From Palaeococcus pacificus DY20341 (GTDB lineage: Archaea; Methanobacteriota_B; Thermococci; Thermococcales; Thermococcaceae), in NCBI RefSeq assembly GCF_000725425.1, contig NZ_CP006019.1:434001-498000 (forward strand): a stretch of DNA of 64,000 bases. The letters run 5' to 3'. A program made the position numbers and the translations under genes. The notes beneath the pieces were generated by a model, which did no database searches, had not been told where the DNA came from, and was given only the letters and a program-made list of their open reading frames with translations. This document shows, piece after piece, positions 9,150-18,023 of this stretch (its first letter is position 1; every line of letters begins with the position of its first letter).

Positions 9150-9857
9150 ATGGAGATATACTCTTCAGAGAAATTTAATCCCGAGGAGTTGGCATTGCTT
9201 GGAAGAGCTATTGGAACTGTAGTTCAAGGGACAATAATAGTTGGAAGGGATGGAAGAGCAATATCGAGGTATGGAAAAAGAGCTATGGTAGTTGGAATCG
9301 TCAGTACTGGAACTGCTGTTATGGATGTTAGGCTCATTCCATTGGTGATTCTCAGAGATTTTGCCCATAAGAAAGGTCTCCCATTGGCTTACGTTTATTA
9401 CAACCAAGGTGTTAAAGTAGAAGTGAGCGGCATGGACATAGATGAAGTGAAGGCTATCTTGGACAGCAAGAATTTCATAGAGGCTCATCCAAATGATATT
9501 GGCGCTGCTATATACTATCCAAACGCTCTGGATGACTTTTTGCATGACATCTTTAAATATCACAACTTTAACATTGAAGGAAAGGTCTTGGTTGATTGCA
9601 TGAACACTCCCGCTGCTCTGCTCTTCCCCAGGTTCAACGAGCACTTTGGCTTTGAGGTAGAGATACTCAATGACATGATAACAAGCTATGTCCCACCAAA
9701 ACCTAAGGAGGTCTTTCTGCAGCGCTTAAAGAAAGGAGATTATCTCTTTGGCTTGAGGTTCAAACCTGAAGGCATCATAGAGTTCTACGGCAAGGAAAAG
9801 AAGATTTTCACAAGCACTTGGAAGTTTTTGGACTACTTAAAGTCCATCTCCGAGTGA
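9150..9857 (+). CDS. Truncated phosphohexomutase-like protein, probable pseudoenzyme
   Basis: 235 residues, about half the usual 450. The chain resembles domains I-II of phosphomannomutase/phosphoglucomutase: IIVGRDGRAISRYGKRAMVVG matches the GRDtR helix and VVSTGTAVMDV-like VGIVSTGTAVMDVRLIP matches the domain I/II link. The segment where the catalytic serine loop (TASHNP) should be reads VYYNQGVKVEVSG, with no serine-histidine-asparagine. The metal-binding DgDgDR motif and domain IV are absent. It follows the pyrophosphorylase by 11 nt. In cyanobacteria and others these two modules are fused in one protein, so this looks like a split version. A scaffolding or regulatory role is inference. 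Confidence 0.7.
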   Translation: MEIYSSEKFNPEELALLGRAIGTVVQGTIIVGRDGRAISRYGKRAMVVGIVSTGTAVMDVRLIPLVILRDFAHKKGLPLAYVYYNQGVKVEVSGMDIDEVKAILDSKNFIEAHPNDIGAAIYYPNALDDFLHDIFKYHNFNIEGKVLVDCMNTPAALLFPRFNEHFGFEVEILNDMITSYVPPKPKEVFLQRLKKGDYLFGLRFKPEGIIEFYGKEKKIFTSTWKFLDYLKSISE

Positions 9858-9941
9858 CTTCATTTACAAATTTTTGCCTAAAAAAGAGTTTAAAGGACTC
9901 CCACTTAATTATACCATCATCTCGATTTTGGGGGTGCAATC

Positions 9942-10577
9942 ATGGGTATCTTTATAGTGTTGGAGGGCATTGATGGCGCCGGAAAATCTACACAGGCGAA
10001 ACTGTTGGCAAAATGGTTTGAAGAAAAAGGATATGAGGTCGTTTTAACGAAAGAACCTACAGACACTGCTTTTGGAAAGCTAATTCGAAGGCTCGTTCTC
10101 ACTGGAGGTAAGGAGGGAATTATAGATGGTGCGAGGATTAGCCACGAGGCTGAAGCTCTTCTCTTTGCAGCTGATAGGGCTGAGCACGTCCATAAATTGA
10201 TAAAGCCTTCTCTAGAGCAGGGAAAAGTTGTGATCTCCGATAGGTACTTCTATTCTTCATTGGCTTATCAATGGGCTCGTGGACTCGACTTGAATTGGCT
10301 TGTAGATTTAAACCGCTTTGCAGTTCGTCCAAACCTGACTATTCTCCTAGATTTGCCGGTTAAAGAGAGTATGAACAGGATAAACGGTCGTAAAATAAAG
10401 ACAGAATTTGATAAAATTGCGGAACTTCAGAGGAAAGTTAGAAAGAACTATCTCACATTAGCAGAGCGCTTCGAGGAAATCAGGATAATAAATGCTCTAG
10501 CTTCAATGGAGGATATACACAACGATATAGTGGCGTTAGTGGAGCATGAAGTTTTGAGAAGAATAGAGGAGCGATAG
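9942..10577 (+). CDS. tmk: Thymidylate kinase
   Basis: 211 residues. dTMP kinase, which phosphorylates dTMP to dTDP with ATP. P-loop [11 protein letters not shown] at residues 6-16, the [11 protein letters not shown] motif (DRY) binding dTMP near residue 95, and an Arg-containing LID region. The KEPTDTAFG segment matches the base-binding loop. A TATA-like GAGTTTAAAGG at 9887-9897 and GGGGGTG before the ATG suggest its own promoter. Confidence 0.95.
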   Translation: MGIFIVLEGIDGAGKSTQAKLLAKWFEEKGYEVVLTKEPTDTAFGKLIRRLVLTGGKEGIIDGARISHEAEALLFAADRAEHVHKLIKPSLEQGKVVISDRYFYSSLAYQWARGLDLNWLVDLNRFAVRPNLTILLDLPVKESMNRINGRKIKTEFDKIAELQRKVRKNYLTLAERFEEIRIINALASMEDIHNDIVALVEHEVLRRIEER

Positions 10578-10596
10578 CACGTTTTATTTAACATCT

Positions 10597-10655
10597 TTGG
10601 TCAGTTAACCCTCTTTTCTTCATCCATTCAGAGTGGCTAACGTTCATCATCCCCC
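10597..10655 (-). ncRNA. Probable C/D-box guide sRNA
   Basis: Read on the minus strand: C box ATGATGA (10650-10644, perfect), 12-nt guide ACGTTAGCCACT, D' box CTGA (10631-10628, perfect), 4-nt spacer ATGG, C' box ATGAAGA (10623-10617, one mismatch), 12-nt guide AAAGAGGGTTAA, D box CTGA (10604-10601, perfect). GG before C and CC after D can pair. The geometry is that of dual-guide archaeal C/D sRNAs. Predicted target sites: AGUGGCUAACGU and UUAACCCUCUUU. An AT-rich box at about 10675-10690 lies some 25-30 nt upstream and could drive both this RNA and the divergent ABC genes. Confidence 0.82.
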
Positions 10656-10671
10656 AATTAAAGAGGGCGAC

Positions 10672-10690
10672 ATATCTTTAAATAATTATG
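10672..10690. promoter_or_regulatory. Shared TATA-like box between sRNA and ABC operon
   Basis: The stretch ATATCTTTAAATAATTAT reads as a TATA-like box in both directions. It is about 25 nt from the predicted 5' end of the C/D sRNA on the minus strand and about 35 nt from the ATG of the ABC ATPase gene on the plus strand. The two-way use is inferred from spacing. Confidence 0.45.
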
Positions 10691-10716
10691 GGCAGTAGTT
10701 TTATTTAGGTGGTTCA

Positions 10717-11613
10717 ATGCATGCTCTTGAAATTAAAGGCTTGAAAAAATCCTACGGTAATTTTCTTGCTCTGAAGGGAATAGACCTGCAGGTTGAGGAG
10801 GGCGAGATTTTTGCCCTTTTAGGGCCAAATGGTGCTGGTAAAACAACGCTTATAAGGATTCTTGCGGAGGGCCTGAAGTTTGACGGTGGGGAGATTGAGG
10901 TATTTGGGAAAAAGCTGAGTAAGAAAACAGCACGTTTAATAGGTTATGTTCCCCAAGAAAGCATTTCCTATGATTTGCTGACCGTTGAGGAAAACCTTGG
11001 CTTTTACGCGGATCTCTACGATGCACCTAGGGAGAAGGTCAAGGAGCTCATCAAGCGTTTTGATCTGCCAGCCAAAAAGAAAGCTAAAGAGTTGAGTGGA
11101 GGATTTAAGAGGCGTTTAAACCTAGCTATCTCACTTTTATATGAGCCCAAAATCCTGATTTTGGATGAACCTTCGACGGGTCTGGATGTTCCATCAAGAA
11201 GGCAGCTTTGGGAGCTCATAAAAGGCTTTAAGGCTGAGGACAAAACAATACTCCTCGCCACACATTACATGGAGGAGGCCGAGGCGTTAGCTGATAGGAT
11301 AGCAATAATGAACGAAGGAAGAGTTGTGGCTGTCGGTACAGCGGATGAGCTGAAAGCCCTGATAGGGGAGGAAAGCATTATCCAAGTTGAAGGTGTTCTA
11401 AGAGGAGTCGAAGGAATTAGAGAGATATCCCCGAGGCTTATTGAGAAAAGCGGGACTCTCAGGATTCATGTGAAGAACTCGAGGGAAGCTTTACCGAAGA
11501 TTGTCGAGCTTTTGATCTCTGCCGGAAGCGAGATAAAGGCCATTAAAGTGGAGGAGCCCACTCTGGAAGATGTATTTTTAAAGCTGACAGGGAGGGCTTT
11601 GGATGAAGTTTAG
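10717..11613 (+). CDS. ABC transporter ATP-binding protein
   Basis: 298 residues. Walker A GPNGAGKTT near residue 36, signature LSGGFKRR, Walker B ILILDEPSTGLD and H-loop LATHYMEEAEALAD are all intact. A C-terminal DUF4162-like domain of about 80 residues ends in VEEPTLEDVFLKLTGR, typical of exporter ATPases of the drug/DRA type. The stop overlaps the start of the permease gene by 11 bases, so the pair is translationally coupled and should form one exporter. The substrate is unknown. Confidence 0.9.
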   Translation: MHALEIKGLKKSYGNFLALKGIDLQVEEGEIFALLGPNGAGKTTLIRILAEGLKFDGGEIEVFGKKLSKKTARLIGYVPQESISYDLLTVEENLGFYADLYDAPREKVKELIKRFDLPAKKKAKELSGGFKRRLNLAISLLYEPKILILDEPSTGLDVPSRRQLWELIKGFKAEDKTILLATHYMEEAEALADRIAIMNEGRVVAVGTADELKALIGEESIIQVEGVLRGVEGIREISPRLIEKSGTLRIHVKNSREALPKIVELLISAGSEIKAIKVEEPTLEDVFLKLTGRALDEV

Positions 11614-12838
11614 GGCCATTAAGGGCATAGTTTTAAAGGATCTCAAAGAGCTCCGCAGGGAAAAGATGGCTCTCTTTTGGATATTCATATTTCCGCTCAT
11701 GTGGATTACCCTATTTGGAACAATGTGGGGCGGTGAGAGCCCACCGATTACTGTGGACGTTGGAGTTGTTTACACAAACGAAAGCGCCCCATTTACAGCT
11801 TATGATATAATTGAGATAATGAGAAACGTAACACTTGAGGAGACAAACCTCTTCAACGTACTCGAGTTTGAAGACGAAACCAGTGCTGTTGAAGCTCTCA
11901 AAAGCGGAAAGATAGATGCCGTTGTAGTTTTTCCCAAAGGGTTTGGGACAAACCTCACGAGCGGTAAGCAGGCGAGAGTTTATCTCTACTTTGATAAGAG
12001 TGACCCCCAAGACTACCAAATAGTGAGCGGTGTTGTTAAAGGCTTTTTTGGAGAGATGGAAAAGGAGATGAAGCGCAGAAACCTTGAGATGCAGCTCGAA
12101 TATATGGAGTCATACCTTCCAAAAGAGCTTATTGCAGAGTATAATCTCACCACAGAGATGATCAGGGAGTACATGCTCGCGAGCGCTGAGCCCATTGTGA
12201 TAGAGGAGAAAGAGGTGGAAGGTAAAACAGCGACGCCGATACAGTTCTACATAACGAGCTTCATAGGGATTCAGTTCCTCTTTGCCACGATGCTAACTGT
12301 AGGTTCTGGGACACTGGAGGAAATTGAAAAGGGTACACTTAGGAGAATAGCCGCTTCACCTGCCACCGCATGGGACTTCCTGATGGGGAAGATGCTCTCC
12401 ACGTTTTTAATTATAATGATCAGCATAGTTGTGGGGCTGACTTATGCTAAAGCTGTGTTTGGCGAAACCATAGTGCCGAGTGCCCTCGGATGGATCATAA
12501 TATTCATCGCTTCGCTTTTCTCTATGAGCCTTGGCTTAGCGATCGCAATGGGAACGAGGAGCATAAAGTCAACGACAGCAGTGGTGAACTTTATATCAAT
12601 GCCTCTGCTCTTTTTAGCTGGTATAGTTGTTCCGGAAAGCGTCCTTCCAAAATGGGCGAAGCCCATAGTGAACTATTTCCCTCTTGGCAGGGCTTTAAAG
12701 GATTTCCGCCTCTTAGAAATTTATCACAGACCAGTGAGTGAAATAATACCCGATGTCTTGGGGTTGGCCTTAGCAACACTTGGTACTCTGGTAATTGCGG
12801 TGGCACTTTACAACTGGGCAGTTAAGAGGCTGGAATAA
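11603..12838 (+). CDS. ABC-2 type transporter permease
   Basis: 411 residues. One membrane segment near residues 22-42 (ALFWIFIFPLMWITLFGTM), a large extracytoplasmic domain of about 180 residues, then five C-terminal membrane segments, as in ABC2_membrane_3 exporters. The segment GTLEEIEKGTLRRIAASPAT is the coupling-helix region that contacts the ATPase. It overlaps the ATPase gene by 11 bases. A 10-bp hairpin begins right after the TAA stop and may end transcription. Confidence 0.88.
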   Translation: MKFRAIKGIVLKDLKELRREKMALFWIFIFPLMWITLFGTMWGGESPPITVDVGVVYTNESAPFTAYDIIEIMRNVTLEETNLFNVLEFEDETSAVEALKSGKIDAVVVFPKGFGTNLTSGKQARVYLYFDKSDPQDYQIVSGVVKGFFGEMEKEMKRRNLEMQLEYMESYLPKELIAEYNLTTEMIREYMLASAEPIVIEEKEVEGKTATPIQFYITSFIGIQFLFATMLTVGSGTLEEIEKGTLRRIAASPATAWDFLMGKMLSTFLIIMISIVVGLTYAKAVFGETIVPSALGWIIIFIASLFSMSLGLAIAMGTRSIKSTTAVVNFISMPLLFLAGIVVPESVLPKWAKPIVNYFPLGRALKDFRLLEIYHRPVSEIIPDVLGLALATLGTLVIAVALYNWAVKRLE

Positions 12839-12862
12839 CAAACTTCACCTTCGTGAAGTTTG
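12839..12862 (+). terminator. Perfect hairpin after the ABC permease
   Basis: CAAACTTCAC-CTTC-GTGAAGTTTG: a 10-bp perfect stem with a 4-nt loop starting on the base after the TAA stop. No long T run follows directly, so a terminator role is possible but not proven; it is also part of a larger inverted-repeat block up to 12989. Confidence 0.45.
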
Positions 12863-12989
12863 ATCAAGGTTTGTGCATCCGTTTTAATTTCCTTCTTTTG
12901 CCTGCGGTTTTCATTCTTCAATTCGCCAAAAACAAACCCTAAAGCGCTAATTTTTGAAGATGCACGAACTTCAGTCAGAGAAGTTTTGG
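12839..12989. repeat. Nested inverted-repeat block between convergent genes
   Basis: After the hairpin at 12839-12862, TTTGTGCATC (12870-12879) pairs with GATGCACGAA (12959-12968) with 9 of 10 positions matching, and AACTTC/GAAGTT (12967-12972 / 12980-12985) forms another small hairpin repeating the AACTTC word of the first. Nothing coding was seen inside. It could be a structured RNA, a bidirectional terminator or a degraded small mobile element. Confidence 0.45.
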
Positions 12990-12999
12990 AAAAAAGAAA

Positions 13000-13860
13000 T
13001 TACAGGTACCTTTCAAAGAACTCCAAAACTCTCTTTTTGTATTCTTTTGGAGTAGCTTCAATTGTCCTAACGTGGGCTGCCTCAGTTATCCAGAGCTCGA
13101 CGTTTGGATTTACAGCTTTGTTTTTCTCGTAGAACTCTTTGATTTCCTCAACTTTGACGAGGACGTCTTTCTTGCCCGCTATGAGTAGGAGGGGCTTTCT
13201 GACTTTGTTGGCATACTCTATTGGATTAACTTCCTTGCCGCCGCTGAAGAGCTTTGTAAATGGCCTGACGAAGATGTGTAATCCTTTAGGAAGGTTTGCG
13301 AAGTACTTTAAACCTCGAGCACCTGTTTTGTTGAGATACATTGGCGGGCTGTCCGTTACACCAACATCCACACGCTCATCCTCGCTCAAAGCCCTAATCG
13401 TCACCATAGCACCCATCGAGTAGCCTATTAAACCGATGCGCTTCGATTTTTCGGGTTTTTCTTTCTTGAGCCAGTCAACAGCGGACATTAGGTCAATGAG
13501 TTCTTTGTCCCCAACCGTAGTGTACTTCCCCTCACTCTCTCCATGGGCCCTGAAGTCAAAGGCCAAGACGTTGTAGCCAGCCTTAGCGAGCATTTCAATC
13601 GTGGGCTTGATGTAAAAGCCCCACCTGCTCGATGTATAACCGTGAAGCGGCAAAATTGTTTTCTCACTTCCTCTATCAATCCACCAGCCTTTCAGCTTTA
13701 GTCCATCTCTCGTGGTTATGGTGATTTCCTCATAGTCTAAGCCAACATCTTTAGGAGTCCACTCCCCGACCAAGCGTGAGGGCTTCACCATCTTATAACC
13801 CACAAATGCTACAAAAGCAGGGAAAATTAAAATCAAAGCAAACAGCAACTCCATAATCAT
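13000..13860 (-). CDS. Membrane-anchored alpha/beta hydrolase
   Basis: 286 residues. An N-terminal membrane segment (about residues 3-22) anchors an alpha/beta hydrolase domain. The oxyanion/HG motif is PLHGYTSS, the nucleophile elbow is GYSMGA, the acid is in GKKDVLVK and the catalytic His in EAAHVRT. This set resembles serine aminopeptidase/acyl-hydrolase types (Hydrolase_4). ATG 13860 has GAGGTGA 6 nt upstream and is preferred over GTG 13866. The substrate is unknown; an esterase or peptidase at the membrane is likely. Confidence 0.85.
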   Translation of the reverse strand: MIMELLFALILIFPAFVAFVGYKMVKPSRLVGEWTPKDVGLDYEEITITTRDGLKLKGWWIDRGSEKTILPLHGYTSSRWGFYIKPTIEMLAKAGYNVLAFDFRAHGESEGKYTTVGDKELIDLMSAVDWLKKEKPEKSKRIGLIGYSMGAMVTIRALSEDERVDVGVTDSPPMYLNKTGARGLKYFANLPKGLHIFVRPFTKLFSGGKEVNPIEYANKVRKPLLLIAGKKDVLVKVEEIKEFYEKNKAVNPNVELWITEAAHVRTIEATPKEYKKRVLEFFERYL

Positions 13861-13919
13861 GTTCACTCACCTCTTTCTCGTACTTTGTGAGCAAATCCCC
13901 ATATACCTTGCTGAATTCA

Positions 13920-13947
13920 AGGGGTGCTACCCAAGAACAACGCCCCT
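13920..13947. repeat. Small hairpin in the intergenic region
   Basis: AGGGGTG (13920-13926) and CGCCCCT (13941-13947) can pair over 7 positions (one G-U) around a 14-nt loop. It lies in the 244-nt gap between divergent genes. There is no T run and no guide-RNA box set, so its role is unknown. Confidence 0.3.
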
Positions 13948-14104
13948 GTGACCTACATGCTATCGCGTGCTGTTTTTAGCTAAACATTTATTATTGCATG
14001 CTGGCGTTTTATAATTTTCGCATGCATGAACAGCGCTCTTCAATAAACACAAAGCACAAAAAAGCTTTTTAGTTTGAAATGCCACTTTTTACCGGGCGAT
14101 TAAA

Positions 14105-14860
14105 ATGCCGAGATGGGATGAAAAGGGCATTTTAGTTTTAGGACATAGGGGCTTCATGTCAAGATATCCTGAAAATAGTATATTGGCTTTTCAAGAGGCA
14201 ATGAAAGCGGGAGCGGATGGAATAGAGCTTGATGTTTGGCTGACAAAAGATGGAAAGGCAATAGTCATGCACGATGAGAGCATTGATAGGACATCTAACT
14301 TAAGTGGAAAGCAGAAGGATATGACCATTGAAGAAATTAAAAAAGCGGATTTAGGAATGGGGCAGAGAATCCCAACGCTTGAAGAGGTTTTTGAAGCCCT
14401 TCCAAAAGATGCTTTAATAAACATAGAAATTAAGGACATTGATGCTGCCCAGGAAGCTGTTAAAGTTGTTCATGCCTTTGATGCTCATGATAGGGTCATG
14501 ATTTCATCTTTCAATGTTGGTGCTCTTAGAAAAGTCAGGGGATATGATAAAGATGTTCGTTTGGGTCTTTTAATTGGTGATGAAGGAATAGTTGCTCGGA
14601 TTCCAAAGCTTAAGGAAGAGCTCAACTTATATTCAGCAAATGTCCCGATGGAAGCCATTCCAATTATTGGCTTTAATAAGTTCAAGCAAGCTTTAATGTG
14701 GGCGAAGAGCTTAGGGCTGAAGATTGTTCTTTGGACAGAAATCGATGATCTTTACTATCAAAACGACAATTTAAAACGCTTGATTGGAATTTTTGATGTT
14801 ATTATTACGGACGATGTTGAAAGAATGGTTAACTATCTGAAGAGCCTGGGGTTGAGATAG
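14105..14860 (+). CDS. Glycerophosphodiester phosphodiesterase
   Basis: 251 residues. GDPD-family TIM barrel hydrolysing glycerophosphodiesters to glycerol 3-phosphate and an alcohol. Hallmarks: [13 protein letters not shown] (catalytic His and Arg-Gly) at about residue 13, [10 protein letters not shown] (metal Glu/Asp), [10 protein letters not shown] (second catalytic His) and NIEIKD. There is no signal peptide, so it acts in the cytosol. It is followed after 72 nt by glycerol kinase and the G3P dehydrogenase genes, so its product feeds the same route. In archaea the diesters may come from lipid head groups or external substrates (inference). Confidence 0.92.
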   Translation: MPRWDEKGILVLGHRGFMSRYPENSILAFQEAMKAGADGIELDVWLTKDGKAIVMHDESIDRTSNLSGKQKDMTIEEIKKADLGMGQRIPTLEEVFEALPKDALINIEIKDIDAAQEAVKVVHAFDAHDRVMISSFNVGALRKVRGYDKDVRLGLLIGDEGIVARIPKLKEELNLYSANVPMEAIPIIGFNKFKQALMWAKSLGLKIVLWTEIDDLYYQNDNLKRLIGIFDVIITDDVERMVNYLKSLGLR

Positions 14861-14932
14861 CTCTTTTTTCTTCCTTTTTGGGCGAAGCCTTAATATAACT
14901 CTCTGTACATCTCTTTCTTTTGGTGGTCATTG

Positions 14933-16408
14933 ATGGACAAGGTTATACTTTCTCTCGATGAAGGAACAACAAGTGCGAGAGCTATAATCTTTGACAGGGA
15001 GAGCAATATTCTTGGAGTGGGGCAATATGAGTTTCCCCAATACTATCCAAAGCCTGGATGGGTGGAGCACAATCCAGAGGAGATATGGGAAGCTCAACTC
15101 AAAGCAGTAAAGGCAGCCCTTGAGAATGCAAAAGTTTCCCCCGAGCAGATAGCTGCGATTGGAGTTACAAATCAGAGGGAAACAACAATAATATGGGACA
15201 AAAATGGAAAACCAGTTTACAATGCAATAGTATGGCAGTGCAGGAGAACCGCTGAAATGGTAGAAGACATAAAGAGGAACTATGGAGAGATGATAAAGGC
15301 AAAGACGGGCCTGATACCGGACGCCTATTTCTCAGCTTCGAAGATAAAGTGGCTTCTTGACAACGTCCCGGAATTGAGGAGAAAAGCAGAGAAAGGAGAA
15401 GTGATGTTTGGGACGATTGACACATTCTTAATATACAAGCTCACGGGTGAGCATGTCACGGATTATTCAAACGCTTCTCGTACAATGCTTTTCAACATTA
15501 AAAAGCTTGAGTGGGATGAGGAGCTTTTAGAGATATTCGGGATTCCGGATGCTATTCTGCCAGAGGTAAAAGAATCGAGTGAAATTTATGGCTACACGAA
15601 GCTTTTTGGAAAGGAACTTCCTGTCAGTGGAGATGCAGGGGACCAGCAAGCTGCTTTGTTTGGCCAAGCGTGCTTTGATGAAGGAATGGTAAAAGCAACT
15701 TATGGCACCGGGAACTTTATCTTGGTGAACACTGGAAAAGAGCTCCGCTATTCAAAGAACCTGCTAACAACGATTGCATGGGGCTTTAGTGGAGATGTAA
15801 CTTATGCACTTGAAGGAAGCGTGTTCATAACAGGTGCAGCTGTGCAGTGGCTTAGAGATGGAATAAAAATCATTAAAAGCGCAGCGGAGACAGAGGAACT
15901 TGCCTCAAAGCTTGCATCAAATGAAGGCCTCTATTTTGTGCCAGCATTTGTTGGACTTGGTGCCCCCTATTGGGATCAGTTTGCGAGGGGTTTGATCATT
16001 GGAATAACGCGCGGAACATCGAGGGAGCACTTGGTGAGAGCAACGCTTGAAGCTATAGCCTACTTGACAAGGGACGTTGTGGAGGAGATGGAAGAAGAGG
16101 TTCCCATAAAGGAGCTTAGAGTTGACGGTGGAGCAACGGGAAACAGCTTTTTAATGCGGTTCCAATCAGACATTCTAGGAAAAAGGGTCATAAGACCAGT
16201 TGTTCAGGAGACAACAGCTTTAGGAGCTGCTTATTTAGCGGGCTTAGCCGTTGACTACTGGGAGAGCTTGGAGGAAATTAAAGCTCTTTGGAAGGCTGAG
16301 AAAGTCTTTGAGCCTAAGATGAGCGAAGATGAAAGAGGGCGTTTATACAAAGGGTGGAAAGAGGCGGTAAAGAGGGCTTTGGGATGGGCCAAAGTAGTTG
16401 GAGTGTAG
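14933..16408 (+). CDS. glpK: Glycerol kinase
   Basis: 491 residues, full length for the FGGY family. It phosphorylates glycerol to sn-glycerol 3-phosphate with ATP. Visible: [14 protein letters not shown] (phosphate 1), [12 protein letters not shown], the [12 protein letters not shown] segment and [15 protein letters not shown] 14933 is chosen, with GGTGGT just upstream; the frame could extend 3 nt to a TTG. A TATA-like GCCTTAATATAAC lies at 14887-14899. It sits between the phosphodiesterase and the dehydrogenase genes. No aquaglyceroporin gene is present nearby. Confidence 0.96.
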   Translation: MDKVILSLDEGTTSARAIIFDRESNILGVGQYEFPQYYPKPGWVEHNPEEIWEAQLKAVKAALENAKVSPEQIAAIGVTNQRETTIIWDKNGKPVYNAIVWQCRRTAEMVEDIKRNYGEMIKAKTGLIPDAYFSASKIKWLLDNVPELRRKAEKGEVMFGTIDTFLIYKLTGEHVTDYSNASRTMLFNIKKLEWDEELLEIFGIPDAILPEVKESSEIYGYTKLFGKELPVSGDAGDQQAALFGQACFDEGMVKATYGTGNFILVNTGKELRYSKNLLTTIAWGFSGDVTYALEGSVFITGAAVQWLRDGIKIIKSAAETEELASKLASNEGLYFVPAFVGLGAPYWDQFARGLIIGITRGTSREHLVRATLEAIAYLTRDVVEEMEEEVPIKELRVDGGATGNSFLMRFQSDILGKRVIRPVVQETTALGAAYLAGLAVDYWESLEEIKALWKAEKVFEPKMSEDERGRLYKGWKEAVKRALGWAKVVGV

Positions 16409-16461
16409 TTTTTCTTCGTTTTCTGCTTTTTGACTCTTATTGAAAAATTAGCCTTTAGTGC

Positions 16462-16488
16462 CTCTAGAGTGCAGGAAAATATTTAAAC
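16462..16488 (+). promoter_or_regulatory. Promoter of the G3P dehydrogenase operon with palindrome
   Basis: A TATA-like AATATTTAAAC (16478-16488) precedes the glpA-like gene by about 45 nt. The perfect 8-bp palindrome CTCTAGAG (16462-16469), flanked by GTGC and TGCA, sits just upstream of the box where a regulator could bind. The operator role is inference. Confidence 0.4.
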
Positions 16489-16529
16489 TACGGTTCATTT
16501 AACATTAGAGTTAGGTTGGGGGTGTAATT

Positions 16530-18023
16530 ATGAAAACCAAAGTGGCTATAATCGGTGCGGGAATAAGCGGTGCAAGCATTGCGAGAGTTCTCAGCAAGTA
16601 CGAAAATCTTGAAGTTCACTTAATAGAAAAGTCTCCAGACGTTGGTTGGGGCGTCACCAAAGCTAACACGGCTCTTATTCATGGAGGTTATGACGATGAT
16701 TCTGAGAAGTATCCACTAAGAGCAGAGCTTTGTATAAAAGGCAATCGTTTGTGGCACCAATGGGTTAAAGAGCTGGAAATTCCCCATATTTGGAACGGTG
16801 CTTTAATAGTTGCTCTCAAAGAGGAGGACTTTGATGAGCTCGAAACGCTCCTTGAGAGGGGACAAAAGAACGGCGTTCCTGAAATGAGAATGGTTGGTAG
16901 AGAAGAAGCTTTGGCTTTAGAACCAAACTTAAATCCCAATGCTCTTGGCGGCCTATGGGTGCCAATTGTCGGTCAAATAGGTCCAATTCCAGCGGTTATA
17001 GCGATTGTTGAAAATGCTGTCGCTAACGGTGTAAAACTGCATTTGGAGACAGAAGTCAGGGGAATAAAAGTTGAGAATGGAGAAGTTAAAGGTGTTGAAA
17101 CTAATAATGGCTTCATTGAAGCTGATATTGTAATCAACGCAGCTGGACTCTATGCAGATGAAATCTCAAAGATGGCTGGAATTGACTACTTTGAGATTCA
17201 TCCACGAAAAGGTGAGTACTGGATTTTTGATGAAGATGCTGGCCCCAAACCTAAACGAGTTCTCTTCCCAACTCCCACCCCAATAAGCAAGGGTGTCGTT
17301 GTTACAACTGAAATAAGCGGCCATTTAATGATTGGCCCAAATGCTCAAGATTTGCCCAGGAAGTATAAGAGCGACACGGGCACAACGAGAGAAGGTCTTG
17401 AAGAAGTGTGGGAAAAAGCTAAGCAGCTCTGGCCTAAGTTGCCCCCAAGGAGCAAAGTCATTAGAACTTTCGCTGGCTTGAGACCAGAACCAGCTGAGGG
17501 AGATTTCATAATAAAAGCAGAGGATGAAGTCTTTGGCTTCATAAACGTCGCTGGAATTCGCTCACCGGGATTAACCTCTGCTCCGGCAATTGCATACTAT
17601 GTAAGGGATATAATAGCTAACGATTTAGGTGTTAGGCTGAAAGAGAAAGAAAAATGGAACCCATATCGCAAAGAGATTACACACTTTTTCATGCTTCAGC
17701 CGAGCCAAATCAATGAGCTCGTCAAGAAGAACCCAGCTTATGGTAAAATCGTTTGTAGGTGCAACAAGGTTAGCGAAGGGGATGTTTTAGAGGCTATTAA
17801 AAGGATGAAGTTTATTGGAGTTAAAACTCCCTCAGTTGATTCAGTTAAGTTCAGAACGAAAGCTACAAGTGGAACTTGCCAAGGAAGCTTCTGCAAAGTG
17901 GTGATAGTCCAATTGCTGGCAAGAGAATACGGAGTTCCTCCATGGAAGGTCACTCTCAAAGGGAAAGGAAGCGAGATTGGGATTGGAGACGTTAAAGTCC
18001 TCTTAAGGGGTGAGGTTCAATGA
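16530..18023 (+). CDS. glpA: FAD-dependent glycerol-3-phosphate dehydrogenase, GlpA-like, with Fe-S domain
   Basis: 497 residues. The FAD fold starts with IIGAGISGASIARVL at residues 7-21 and continues through a DAO domain (VINAAGLYADEISKMAG; ending with FINVAGIRSPGLTSAPA). The C-terminal ~95 residues form a BFD-like [2Fe-2S] domain with CRCNKVSEGD and GTCQGSFC. This matches anaerobic GlpA, which oxidises G3P to dihydroxyacetone phosphate. Its stop overlaps the next gene by 4 bases and three genes are coupled in a row. The electron acceptor is not known from sequence. No membrane segment is present. Confidence 0.85.
   Translation: MKTKVAIIGAGISGASIARVLSKYENLEVHLIEKSPDVGWGVTKANTALIHGGYDDDSEKYPLRAELCIKGNRLWHQWVKELEIPHIWNGALIVALKEEDFDELETLLERGQKNGVPEMRMVGREEALALEPNLNPNALGGLWVPIVGQIGPIPAVIAIVENAVANGVKLHLETEVRGIKVENGEVKGVETNNGFIEADIVINAAGLYADEISKMAGIDYFEIHPRKGEYWIFDEDAGPKPKRVLFPTPTPISKGVVVTTEISGHLMIGPNAQDLPRKYKSDTGTTREGLEEVWEKAKQLWPKLPPRSKVIRTFAGLRPEPAEGDFIIKAEDEVFGFINVAGIRSPGLTSAPAIAYYVRDIIANDLGVRLKEKEKWNPYRKEITHFFMLQPSQINELVKKNPAYGKIVCRCNKVSEGDVLEAIKRMKFIGVKTPSVDSVKFRTKATSGTCQGSFCKVVIVQLLAREYGVPPWKVTLKGKGSEIGIGDVKVLLRGEVQ

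Noticed and set aside
12860-13132. A plus-strand frame at the end of the alpha/beta hydrolase region
   Set aside because: Its second half is antisense to the clearly coding hydrolase and it covers the inverted-repeat block; no ribosome binding site or family match.
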